From: Malachius bipustulatus
Lineage: Eukaryota > Arthropoda > Insecta > Coleoptera > Melyridae
Length of the DNA: 64,000 bases
Assembly (NCBI GenBank): GCA_910589415.1
Contig: OU342636.1
Location: forward strand, 44,779,735 to 44,843,734
Reading direction: 5' to 3'
Shown here: in pieces, positions 49,997-60,900 of the stretch
How the letters are laid out: each line of letters starts with the position of its first letter
How positions within the stretch are numbered: position 1 is the first letter of the stretch
The notes under the pieces: generated by a model
Told to the model about the DNA's origin: nothing
Seen by the model: the letters and a program-made list of their open reading frames with translations, nothing else
Database searches by the model: none
Program-made: the position numbers and the translations under genes

Positions 49997-50263
49997 TGTT
50001 ACGTTGGTTACTTTTATGGAGCTTCATTAAAAAATGCAGTCATGATTATTAACATATAATCTAATAATAATAATTATAACAATCGTAATAATGAAAATAT
50101 ATATAATTAATTAGCAGACATCTTGTGCTCGTCTATCTATCTGAGTTATCTGACCTACTGCCCATGTCCCTGATGACATTCTTCAGTGACATTGTGAAGG
50201 TTGACATTCTGGCATATCAGAATACCACAGAGAATGCTATAGGCAGCTCAACATACTACAACA
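49997..50263 (-). repeat. 5' LTR of the gypsy element
   Basis: 267 bp, identical in my reading to 45270-45536. It should contain the element's promoter. The right edge meets the CAAAT target duplication. Confidence 0.93.
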
Positions 50264-50700
50264 CAAATCATAGAACAATAAACAAAAACATGACTACTTG
50301 CATACTGAACTTTGTTAGAGTAAAGAAACTAACCTGGAACAGTAACGATATCTGCTGAGTATATGTGGTGCTGAGTTTCTTACTAATTGCAGTTTGGCAT
50401 TGGTTGTATTTCAAGGAAGATGAACAACTCGAGCCGTTGTAGGGTATCTGTATTACCGACACTGACCCTAGCCTACTACTAGCCTTAGTGTCGGTAATAC
50501 AGGTACCCTAAATCGTTGAAATCTCAGAAACTCAGAATATTCTGTCTTTCTGAATGAGGATAAAACAATATTTCAATTTGACGTTTCCGTTCGAGTTTAG
50601 GTTTTTGAATGTTCCAATTATCATTTACCATTTTATAATTATTATTTCACTTCCAAAGCACAAAAAAAAAAAATTTATGAAGAATGGTGGTCAAAAATGT
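50264..50700 (+). repeat. right part of dispersed repeat R1
   Basis: It matches 31089-31515 after the CAAAT duplication. It includes the hairpin with arms 50440-50461 and 50489-50511 (TGTCGGTAATACAGGTACCC) and ends near GAATGGTGGTCAAAAATG. Confidence 0.85.
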
Positions 50701-52429
50701 TGCAGTGTTGCCAGATTTACTGGTATTTACCAACAGACGGGTTTATGATGAAGATTTAGAATTATTTTATTAAAATAAGTTTACTAATTAAATAATAAAG
50801 TGATGGAAACATAGTTTAAGTTTAATAATTATACTGACTATAGAAAATGACCAGAAACTTATCTAAGTCAGGTCATTGGTCTGGTTAGGTTTTTTTCCCC
50901 TGAAATTTCAAGAAAAATAAAATTAAAAATATTATGATAATTAGAGTAGAGAAGGTAGATGTATAAAGAAAAACCATCAGATATTAACAGGGGAGAGAGA
51001 ACCTCCTAAACCTGACTTTTAGATCACATTCTCTGGTCAGTTTCAATTTAATTAAATTCCATCAATTCATTCAAAAGATACCTACTGCGATACTGGCTCA
51101 TCAAAAATTTCGGAACATGGAAACGAAGGGTTTCGGAAAAATTTCAAAACAAGATCCTGACCTGACCTAAATCGCCTTGAAAAACTTTATTCGTCTCATC
51201 GCTGGGAATGCGCATGCGGAAACAATAAAGTCAGCTGTTATTTCATTCACCTGAATTAAAGAATGACCGGCTTGATCAGCCAATAGAGTCAAGGAAGCCT
51301 TGAATTCGTGCTTGTGGCCTTTTGTATCGGAAATATTTAAATTATAATATTTGTATCCCAATACTTCATACCTTATTACAAAGTTTATACATAGAAATAA
51401 ATAACAAAATAGCTATCATGTTTAATTTCATCATCATATTCTCTTCTAACAGAATTAATGCACGGAAGAATTTGAATATAAAATAACTCTGTCCAACTAA
51501 TACTATTGATTGGTTACATAAATAGCGATGCTTCAACTCATGTGGATATGAATCGATGCGCTCTGTTGCCATATATAATTTTGTACAATTTGGAATAGAA
51601 AAAATAAAATAGAAAAACAGGGAAAAATTTAATATCGCCATTTCAAACTGATTTTTTAATTATTAATTTAAGTTTTTTAATAAACTTTTCTAGTTGAGTT
51701 ATTTTTATTTATGGGTTTTTTTATTACCAATTCTAAAAATATAATATCAATATAACATGGTCGTTTATTATTGTTAGTTAGCTCTTATTGTTACTTATTG
51801 TTATTTTCCTTTGAATTTATAATGTAACTTTATTATTAGCACTTAATAAAAAACATTTAACTTACGTATTTATTTAAGTAAATAAAAAGCAGTCTGTCAA
51901 CAGCGCATGTAGACTAACTATGTATGTTAAGGAAAATGGGACGCATGCGCATTTCCAGTGACGTATAACAGGATTACCACAGAATAGGTACAATCAGAAT
52001 ATAAACTTCAATAAAAATACCGAGTTCGCGCATCTACTCGGCGCATAGAGATCCGCCATGATTTGAGATGAGCTTTCATTAGTTTTTAATGCGGGCCCAC
52101 AGAATAGAAATGTACCTATTCTGTGGCGGGCTGGCGGCGGGCATGCGTTACTACTCTGAAGTCTGAAGCAATGGCCGCTAAAGGTGTGGCTTGTCTCTAA
52201 AAGATCAAAGGCGCCGCCGGCGAGTTTAGCTTCTGATTGTATCTCTCTTCTGTGGGATTACCCTATAAAAATGTTTTAACTTTAAAAATAGAACTTTAAA
52301 AAGAAAATAAATAATTATTCAATTTTGTATTGTAATTTCCTATAACCTATAATAATGGTCAATCAATCTTATTCTATTCAAACCTTTTCTTTTATCCTAC
52401 CATAACATAAACATAGAAAATAATAAATA
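50701..52429. other. intergenic region upstream of GRHPR
   Basis: The region is AT-rich. It includes the repeat at 51977-52062 and a short hairpin at about 52087-52122 (CCACAGAATA paired with TATTCTGTGG). No gene is supported; the open frames at 51167-51361 and 51366-51641 (minus) are featureless. Confidence 0.5.
51977..52062 (+). repeat. dispersed repeat, second copy of the GCGCATAGAGATCCG family
   Basis: It shares ACCACAGAAT, CGAGTTCGCGCATCTACTCG and GCGCATAGAGATCCGCCATG with 57059-57190, and the latter part with 25281-25402. Confidence 0.75.
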
Positions 52430-53679
52430 ATGTTAGTCTCTTATTATCTAAGATCACGATTAACAGCTGCCAGCTGCTGCGCTAGTGCTGCTATCAAGAA
52501 AAAACAACTATCTCTGTTCTTTTATTATTGTAGTAATCCTCTATTTATTGGTAATCACAAGCTGAAGACAAGCAACGGTACAGCAGTGTTAATAAATTCA
52601 AATCAATCGAGAAATATCAACACAAAAATTAAAATGTCACCACGACCAAGAGTATACGTAACAAGAAGTCTTTGTGATGAAGCAATCGATCTCCTAAAAA
52701 CCAGGTAAGAAAATAACGAACGACGAACGGAAAATCGAAAAATCTTAACGTAACCTCACTTTTGTCACTCACGAACAGCTGCGACGTGGACCTATGGACA
52801 GGACCGGGTCCAGTGCCAAGGGACGAACTCCTGAAAAACATTCCAAAAGCAGATGCGCTATTCTGCATGCTGACAGATAAAATCGACGGAGAAGTCCTAG
52901 AGAAGGGAGCGAATCTCAAAACAATCGCTACAATGTCAGTAGGATACGACCACCTCGATCTAACCGAAATCAAGACGAGAAAGATCCGAATCGGTTACAC
53001 CCCCGGAATCCTAACGGAAGCAACCGCAGAACTAACCATGGCCCTCCTGCTTGCCACCAGCAGAAGGTTATTCGAATCGAACGAAGAAGCGAAAACTGGC
53101 GGATGGAAAGCCTGGTCCCCGTTTTGGATGTGCGGACCCGGCTTGAACAATTCCACAGTCGGTATAGTGGGCTTCGGAAAGATCGCTCAGTCTGTGGCAA
53201 GGAAAATCAAATCGTTTGATCCGAAAAGAATAATATACTTCAACCGTTCCGAGAGAGGTGAGGAAGCGAAAGAAACGGGAGCTGAGAGAGTGAGTTTTGA
53301 AGAGCTGCTTGCCCAGAGTGATTTCGTGATAGTGACCATTTCTCTGGTCCCCGAAACCAGACATCTGTTTAACGAAGCCGCTTTTAAGAAAATGAAACCC
53401 ACTGCGGTGTTCGTGAACACCAGTCGAGGTGATGTGGTGGATCAGAACGCTCTGACTAGAGCACTGCAGGATAAAACCATTTGGGGGGCAGGTCTCGATG
53501 TAATGACTCCTGAACCTCTCGACCTGGATAATCCACTTCTTAAACTGAAGAATTGTGTTATTTTACCTCATATTGGCAGCGCCTGTATACAGACTAGGAA
53601 CGATATGGCTGTTTTAACTGCTAATAATATTTTATGTGGTCTGAGAGGTGAAAAAATGCCTGCTGAATTGATTTTTTAA
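52430..53679 (+). CDS. GRHPR: glyoxylate reductase/hydroxypyruvate reductase
   Basis: Two exons (52430-52704, 52779-53679) join AG/C into a Ser codon (intron GT-AG, 74 bp). From the internal ATG at 52634 the protein is 323 aa, matching human GRHPR (328) from MSPRPRVYVTRSLCDEAI. Key features in that numbering: TIATMSVGYDHLDL, NAD(P)-binding GIVGFGKIAQSVA (about 152-164), and the D-2-hydroxyacid dehydrogenase catalytic set Arg240 (NTSRGD), Glu269 (TPEP) and His288 (LPHIGSA). The enzyme reduces glyoxylate to glycolate and hydroxypyruvate to D-glycerate, limiting oxalate formation. The frame is open to an upstream ATG (52430), adding 68 residues with no Asp or Glu and many Ser, Lys and Arg. This could be a mitochondrial presequence, so 391- and 323-residue forms are both possible. 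Confidence 0.94.
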
Positions 53680-53715
53680 TTATTTTGTTTGCCGGGGTGC
53701 TATCCTCTTTATCTT

Positions 53716-53721
53716 AATAAA
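53716..53721 (+). terminator. probable poly(A) signal of GRHPR
   Basis: AATAAA 37 bases past the stop codon, in a T-rich 3' UTR. Confidence 0.6.
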
Positions 53722-53769
53722 TTTTATTCTGTTTTATAATTATTGTTTGTTATGTCGTATTATTAAATA

Positions 53770-54370
53770 TTTTTACTCTCATCCTGAACCGTTTTCGAGA
53801 TACAAAAAAATCGAGTATTTTCAGTTTCTTGACGATATCTCAGGAACTCTGTTTGAAATACTAAACCCAGCTTTTGTACACATCTTGTCATTAATATTAT
53901 CTAGGTTAAGAGGGCAAATTAAAAAAAATGTATGGCAGTGAAGCAAATCAAAAAAAAATTATCAAAAATAATGAGTAAATTTTTTGTTCACAACAAAACA
54001 TTTTGCCACTTTTATGTTTTTTTCATCATAAAATGCTGTTTTCTCTAAAATTCACATTAGAGTATTTGACCAAGAGTACCTTTTTTATGTAGAAAACATT
54101 GACAGTCTAAAATGTGCTTTCACAATGCCAATTTTTGCAGTGTCCTAGAAATTAGGGGCAAAAAAATCAAGCAACCCCTAAATCTCCGCCGCTGCCTTAT
54201 GAAATAAATTTAATTAAAGCTCAAAAAGTAAATAATACTAATGATAGATGTGTACAAAAATTCAGTTTTATATCTAAAAGAGTTCCTAAGAAATCGTCAA
54301 AAACCTAAGAAAATATCATTTTCTTGACACCCTGGATCTCGAATTTTTTTTATTTTTTCATATTTTTGAA
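53770..54370. repeat. fold-back element of about 600 bp after GRHPR
   Basis: The left arm (about 53770-53935) pairs with the right arm (about 54225-54365). Shared runs include TTGACGAT-TCT-AGGAACTC and TTTTGTACACATCT. The right end carries GACACCCTGGATCTCGAA, matching the fold-back end style of this genome. It is non-coding. Confidence 0.7.
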
Positions 54371-55441
54371 CGAGCTATATGCAATCACATCCTGAAGTCC
54401 TGCGCACATAATATTATGAATCACCCTATAATGGACAACCAGAACCAATTTTAGGGTACTTTATATACTTGTAAGTTGTAATATATTATGTATTACATTA
54501 CCGATACTAAAGCTTACTGTAGCGCATTCACTCGTTTACTTGACGCGGAGATGTTTGCATATATATGACACATTTGGTCATAAGCACATCAAGTGAAAAA
54601 AGCAAAGAGTTTGAAAAATGAAAGCAAAAACACGAATAGAAATCCGGGAATTCTCCCTAATTAGCATAATTAAGCGTTACACAGTGACGGTAATACAGGT
54701 ACCCTAATTTCAGCTTGCATGAGACCCTCTCGTGGGTGGCAGAACTAACTTTTTGTTACCAATTTTCCCTGACACTGACGTTTACTAATTAGTACAGCGT
54801 CAGTGTCGGTAATATAGGTACCCTAGATCAGCTTAGGGAACCTGCATTACCGCTTACTAGGGTAGCGCATTCTCATTCTCACAAAAAGTTGGGAATGTCA
54901 AATTTGACTTCATAAACGTCAGATTTTCCATGAACGTACAACTGTCTAAAAACTCACAGAGACTTATCATTTTTATGTCGCCTACGGAATGAACGTATAC
55001 ATCGTAATTCGTAAACAAAAGTAACTTTAATATGTTTGGGTTGGCTCTCCATGCTGAGCTGTCAAACATCCCCTTCAAAACGCTACTAACCGGTCTCGAA
55101 GATTGGTTCAAACTTCAAACCATAATCAAACTGCTTTAAGAGTTTTAGTTCGTGACGTCATTGTTTTAACACAAAAATGCAACGTTTGAAACCAGAACGC
55201 AGCTGGTTAAACACGCTGCATCAGTAAAAAACGCCCCTTGGATCTAGTCCTCTGACGTAACAAATAAATCATTTGTCAAACTTTTTTTAATAGAAGTCAA
55301 TGTCAATAAAAGTCAGGTTAAGTTACTTTAATTTTAATTTGGAAATTTGGTCTTAAATTTATTATTAAACAATAAACATTAACAAATAACATTTTATTGT
55401 TATAAAACAATGTTAGAATTTATGTTATAGAATCCTAAAAA
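54371..55441. other. 5' flank of TXNDC15
   Basis: Two copies of the R1 hairpin motif (GGTAATACAGGTACCCTAA at about 54688 and a TATAGGTACCCTA variant at about 54807) appear without the rest of R1. A TGACGTCA palindrome lies at 55153-55160, 282 bp before the start codon. The open frame at 54857-55111 (minus) is not supported as a gene. Confidence 0.5.
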
Positions 55442-56403
55442 ATGTCTTTATCAATAAAATTGCTCCTCTTTGGTTTACGTAAGTGTTATTTTGATAGTGA
55501 AGAAATGTACTTATAATAATAAAGTTAGGTATTACTCTTTATTTTTTAGTCTTTCTGCATGTGGCATTAGTAGCTAGTGCTACAACCGAAGAGATCGAGA
55601 ATAATGAAGAAAACAATAAAATACAAGAGACAAGCAATAAGACTCCCATCATACGACTAGCAAAGAATGTAACTTTCTCAATAGAAAGCAGCAGCAGCAC
55701 CGATTCGGAAATAAATTTAATAAACTTCACCACCACAATCACAGACTCAGACGATCCTGTCCCCATCGTTAATGTAACCGAAACAAACCAGACTCAGATC
55801 AACAGATACGTCAACTGTCTGCCAATGTCCGGAGGCTTAGAAGTTCAGCTGGTCAACGATACGGAACTAATCAAACTTTTAATGACACACCAAAACATTA
55901 CGAGTAAAGAGACCGAAGCGCTCTGTGTTATGGTTCTGTTCTACTCGAAGTACTGTCCCTTCTCCAGCATGGCCGCTCCTCACTACAACGCCCTCCCCAG
56001 GGCCTTCCCGGACATCAAAATGGTAGCCATCAACGCCATGATGTATCATCTGTTCAACACCCAGAACGGAATTGTGGGTGTACCGACGGTTATACTATTT
56101 CACAATGGGAGATCAGTGGCCAAGTATAATGATACCGAGTACTCCCTGGAATTGTTTTCGAGGTTTATTACTAAGAATACCGGAATTACTGCGGTGGAAA
56201 AATCGCATGTCACTTCAGATGATTTTAGGGGACCGGTCCTGAGTGTTCCTTCGAAAGATTCCGATATATTTCTGGTTATGTCGTGGCTGTTTATCACTTT
56301 ATGTGGCTCGTATTATTTCACTAAATCGAGATGTTGGAGCTGGATTGTGGAAACTGTGCAGAGTAACTGGAGAGATTCTGCACAACACGAACATGCTGAA
56401 TAA
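55442..56403 (+). CDS. TXNDC15: thioredoxin domain-containing protein 15
   Basis: Exon 1 (55442-55478) codes MSLSIKLLLFGL and splits a Leu codon; exon 2 is 55550-56403. Intron 55479-55549 is GT-AG. The product is 296 aa. Splicing creates a clear signal peptide (MSLSIKLLLFGLLFLHVALV, cleavage near ASA). A Ser/Thr-rich luminal segment with at least six N-glycosylation sequons follows. The thioredoxin-like fold has VLFYSKYCPFSSMAAPHYNA (CPFS at 148-151) and the cis-proline loop GVPTVILFHNG. A membrane helix (about 254-272, IFLVMSWLFITLCGSYYF) and a short C-terminal tail follow. Human TXNDC15 has the same CPFS instead of CxxC, so classical disulfide exchange is unlikely. In mammals it is linked to ER quality control and ciliogenesis (Meckel-Gruber type disease). 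The N terminus was fixed by the signal-peptide exon. Confidence 0.9.
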
Positions 56404-56446
56404 TTATTGTTTACTGCTTATGTTATTGTTACTGTGATTTTTTTAT

Positions 56447-56452
56447 AATAAA
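56447..56452 (+). terminator. probable poly(A) signal of TXNDC15
   Basis: AATAAA 43 bases past the stop codon. Confidence 0.6.
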
Positions 56453-56496
56453 TGTATAATAGTTCAGTGCTCATTTCTTGGTATCTATTTGTTAAG

Positions 56497-56790
56497 TAAT
56501 TATTATTGTTACGCAAGAATATATTTCTGATAAAAGACTAAAACAAAAGATAGTTTCAGTGGCAATGGTTTAGTGATAGTGAGTTCTCATGAAACTTGGA
56601 AAAAAATTAATTTTTCAGTATTTAAAAGGATTATGTACAAGTACGATCGACATTGTCAATAAGCCATTTTTATGTTTCATGAGAACTCACTGGCACTAAT
56701 AAACCATTCCTTGCCGTTGAACCTGAAACTATTTTTGTGTTATGGTCTTATCAGAAATATATATATCATGTCGGGCAACAATAATAATTA
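56497..56790. repeat. fold-back MITE of about 290 bp
   Basis: The outer arms AATTATTATTGTT (56498) and AACAATAATAATT pair. Inner arms share ATATATTTCTGATAA, ATAGTTTCAG and GTGAGTTCTCATGAAAC. The loop is about 70 bp. It lies immediately after TXNDC15. Confidence 0.8.
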
Positions 56791-57928
56791 ACGAATAGAT
56801 ACTAGGGATGTTTCGAATACCTACTCGTATCCGTATTCGCCAAAATTTCCGTATTTATTAGTAATAAATCTGCATTATAGAATTCCACTCGTGACGTCAT
56901 AGGCTGCGCGAGTGCGCGCGACACAGAACACTAATCCGTCAATTATCATTGAAATAAAAAGTCATTTGTCAGTTTTTAATAGTTTGACAATGACAACGCA
57001 AACCACAACGACAAACAACAGCTGATGCTATAGTGCCGAGAAAACACTCTAATTAATACCACAGAATTGAGACATACAGAAGACAAACTTCAATTTAAAA
57101 AAAACGAGTTCGCGCATCTACTCGGCGCATAGAGATCCGCCATGTTTAGGGAGGAACTCAGCGGTGGAGCGCAACGGAGTCAGCTACTCTCTATTGCTCG
57201 TTGCCTGTAGTACCAGCGGCGGAGTTGTAATAATAATATTAATATATACTAATAATTGCCTTTGCCTCTGTTGGTAAACTGAAAAAAGATATCTCTTTGC
57301 CTTTCGTTTTTCTTGTATGATTCTCACACCCGCACTTTGCGCACAACAAACCATTTTTGCCGTCAGACAGTCGGGTACTGCAGTCAAACTAATTAAAATT
57401 AATACAACGTCTACAAACGTCGAAATAAGCTACTAAATTGTGACTTTACGTCATTATTACTGCCGAGTAGTGCCGCGTCGTACGTAGCTATCACCGGACT
57501 GACGTCACAGGCTGCGCGCTGACATACGTTGTTTGTTGTTTTTTATTTGTATCATGGGCGAAGCCAAGGCCCAGGGCGCAGTTGTTTTTTTGAAATTTTT
57601 TGGCGAAAAGACTATCTGCTGCTTGTGCAAAAAATCAATAAAAAAAGTCACAAATAATAACCCCAGGCTAAATCTACATTCTACGGGATGAAGCAGACTG
57701 AAAAGTTATCGGCGCTTTAGAAAGGACGTACCTATAAATGGCCTGCGTATATTTTCGTTCAAAGACTTCAAAGTTAGGTTATGTTGTGATTGTGAATTAT
57801 TCTAAATTTCTAATTCAATTTTTTAGATTTATTAATTATTATTTAAATAATTAAGGTAATAACAAATGAGAAACTTGCATCATTTCCTTTAACGCCGAAA
57901 TTTCTTTTTGATTCACACTCTGATAATA
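56791..57928. other. 5' flank of DDX46
   Basis: This flank contains TGACGTCA at 56892-56899 and 57500-57507, both followed by AGGCTGCGCG after CA(T/C), and the repeat copy 57059-57190. The DDX46 promoter and 5' UTR should lie in the last few hundred bases. No gene is supported. Confidence 0.5.
57059..57190 (+). repeat. dispersed repeat, third copy of the GCGCATAGAGATCCG family
   Basis: It is the longest match to 25281-25402, including ATGTTTAGGGAGGAACTCAG and GCAACGGAGTCAGCTACTC. It also matches 51977-52062 at the 5' part. Confidence 0.75.
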
Positions 57929-60900
57929 ATGGTCAGAGGGTAAGTACTTATTTCTCAGCTGCATGAAAATATAAAATAAACTTAAACTATCCACTCGTTA
58001 AACCGCAATACTTTATTATTTGTAATCCCAATTCAGGCGTGACAGGAGTAAGAGCCCCGAGCGAAAACGACGTAGGAGTCGTTCTAGAAGCAAAGAAAAA
58101 GAACGTGTAAAGTCGAGCTCCAGCAGGTACCGCAGAAGCAGATCCCGAGAGCGGGAGAGGAGGAGCCGTTCCAGAGACTATCGAGCAGACTCCAGAAGAA
58201 GCCGATCGCGGGAGAGAGACGCCACTAGGGAAAAGAGAAGCAGGTCTAAGGAGCGAGAGAGAAGAGAGAGGGAGAGGGAAAGGCGATCTCACAGTAGAGA
58301 TCGAGACCGCAAAAGGTATCGTGTCTAATTTAAGTACAAGTAGTATACCTATAACTACCTAAATGGCATTGAATTACAGGAGAGATAAGTCACGATCGAA
58401 ATCAAAGGAACCTAAAAGTAAAGGAGATGATGCTGGTCTCTCGTTTGATCCCACCAACCTCGATAAAGTATGTTTTATATGGTTAAGGCTTTGTTAATGG
58501 TTGAGCGTTTGATTTGTTTAATTACACAGGAAGAAGAACAGAAGAAGCTGGAACTGGAGATGCAGAAACGCAGGGAAAGAATCGAGCGATGGAGAGCAGA
58601 GCGGAAGAAGAAAGAGCAAGAAGCGACCAAGAAAGAAGCGCAAAAAGGCACCCTGATCGCTAATCTGACCATCCCGTCGGGTGCAATCAAGAAGTGGTCT
58701 TTGGAGGACGATTCTGAAGATGAGGATAAAAATGATAAGAGCGAGAAAGAGGACAATCCGGCCAAGGAAGAGAAAGTGGAAGAAGAAACCGTCGAGGAAC
58801 CGATTAAAATTGAAGACGAAGTAGATCCTCTGGATGAATTCATGAAAGGTGAGAGAAATGCTTTTTTAAATTAAATTCTGTATTCCGATTTGCTAGAAAT
58901 TCTAAAAAGTGGAGCTAAAGTCCAGAAATTCCAAGAGTTGGGGCTAAAATTTAAGTTGAGGTCCATGTATTAGAAATCCAAACACAAAATTGAATAATTG
59001 CAATGACACAGCAGAAATTACAATGACTTTTGACTTCATAAATTGGCTATAAATTCCAAGGGGTGGTGTTAAAGTCAAGTTTAGGCCAATCAGAAATCCA
59101 ATTAGCCAAAATTTAACAAGTTGCGATTTCTCTGTGAATACCAGCATGAGCTCATATTATCCTGTTCAGTCTGAATGTAATAAATAGCACTAATTCTTTG
59201 AAGGTGTCCAGGAAGAAGTCAGGAAAATCAACAAATTTGAAGTGAAAAAGCCTGGCGGAACCGGAAAATCTGACGCCGTTCAAACGAAGGGCTCCATGGT
59301 TATTGTGACGGGAGTTGCCACCAACAAAACAAAAACAAACGCCAACAAAGGCGAGCTCATCGAACAAAACCAGGACGGTCTGGAATACTCGTCGGAAGAA
59401 GAGCAGGAAGATCTGAAGGATACGGCCGCGAACCTGGCCAACAAGCAGAAGAAAGACCTGGCGAAGATCGATCACAGTAACGTGCGTTACAATCCCTTCA
59501 GAAGGAATTTCTATGTGGAAGTCCCTGAAATTGCCCGGATGACCCACGAAGAGGTCGACGCGTACAAAGAAGAGCTGGAGGGAATACGAGTCAAGGGTAA
59601 GATTGTCTTGATCTTTGCGTGTTAAATAAATCACAACGTTGGTATTTTTCAAGGTAAAGGGTGCCCGAAACCGATTAAAACCTGGGCTCAATGCGGAGTC
59701 TCGACAAAAGAGATGAACGTCCTTAAAAAATTGGGTTTCGAGAAACCGACCCCGATTCAAGCCCAAGCGATTCCGGCGATCATGTCCGGTCGGGATTTAA
59801 TAGGAATCGCAAAGACCGGCAGCGGAAAAACCCTCGCCTTCCTCCTCCCGATGTTCCGACACATCCTCGATCAGCCCCCACTCGAAGAGACCGACGGCCC
59901 CATTTCGATAATCATGACCCCGACCAGAGAGCTCTGCATGCAGATCGGTAAAGACATTAAGAAGTTCTCGAAATCCCTGAACCTGCACGCCGTTTGCATC
60001 TACGGCGGCACAGTGATCTCGGAGCAGATAGCCGAGCTGAAGAGAGGTGCCGAGATCATCGTCTGCACGCCCGGTCGTATGATCGACATGTTGGCAGCGA
60101 ACAGCGGAAAGGTTACGAACCTTCGACGGGTCACTTATATAGTCCTGGATGAGGCCGATCGGATGTTCGATATGGGCTTCGAGCCGCAAGTGATGCGAAT
60201 CATCGATAACGTACGGCCCGACAGACAGACGGTGATGTTCAGCGCTACCTTTCCCAGGCAGATGGAGGCGCTCGCCAGGAGGATCCTGCAAAAACCGATT
60301 GAGGTGCAAGTCGGGGGTCGATCGGTCGTATGCAAAGAGGTGGAACAGCACGTGGTGATCCTGGAGGACGACCAGAAGTTCCTTAAACTACTCGAGCTGC
60401 TGGGGATTTACCAGGAGCTAGGCAGCATCATAGTGTTTGTCGACAAGCAGGAAAACGCCGATATCCTATTGAAAGACTTGATGAAGGCGTCGTACAATTG
60501 TATGAGCTTGCACGGGGGAATCGATCAGTTCGATCGAGACTCGACGATGATCGATTTCAAATCGGGGAAAGTCAAATTGCTGATAGCGACTTCGGTGGCG
60601 GCCAGAGGCCTGGACGTCAAGCAGCTGATCCTCGTCGTGAACTACGACTGCCCCAACCATTACGAAGACTACGTCCATCGGTGCGGCAGGACCGGACGCG
60701 CCGGGAACAAAGGGTTCGCCTACACTTTCATCACCCCGGAACAATCGAAATACGCCGGCGATATCGTGAGAGCTTTCGAGCTCGCTTCAGTTACGGTGCC
60801 CGAACCGCTGAGGAATCTCTGGGAAGCCTACAAGAGCAAGCAGGAAGCCGAAGGTGAGTTTTCATTAACGGCTGTTGACGGATCGTCGAATGATTGTTTT

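Larger units (their letters stand above)
45270..50263 (-). mobile_element. intact Ty3/gypsy LTR retrotransposon
   Basis: This 4994-bp element lies on the minus strand. It has LTRs of 267 bp each (45270-45536 and 49997-50263) that I read as identical, each beginning TGTTACG and ending CAACA in plus-strand view. CAAAT is duplicated at 45265-45269 and 50264-50268. The primer-binding site abuts the 5' LTR (right side), and a purine tract abuts the 3' LTR. A single Gag-Pol frame fills the interior. There is no envelope gene: only 160 bp separate the pol stop from the 3' LTR. Identical LTRs imply a very recent insertion. Confidence 0.95.
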
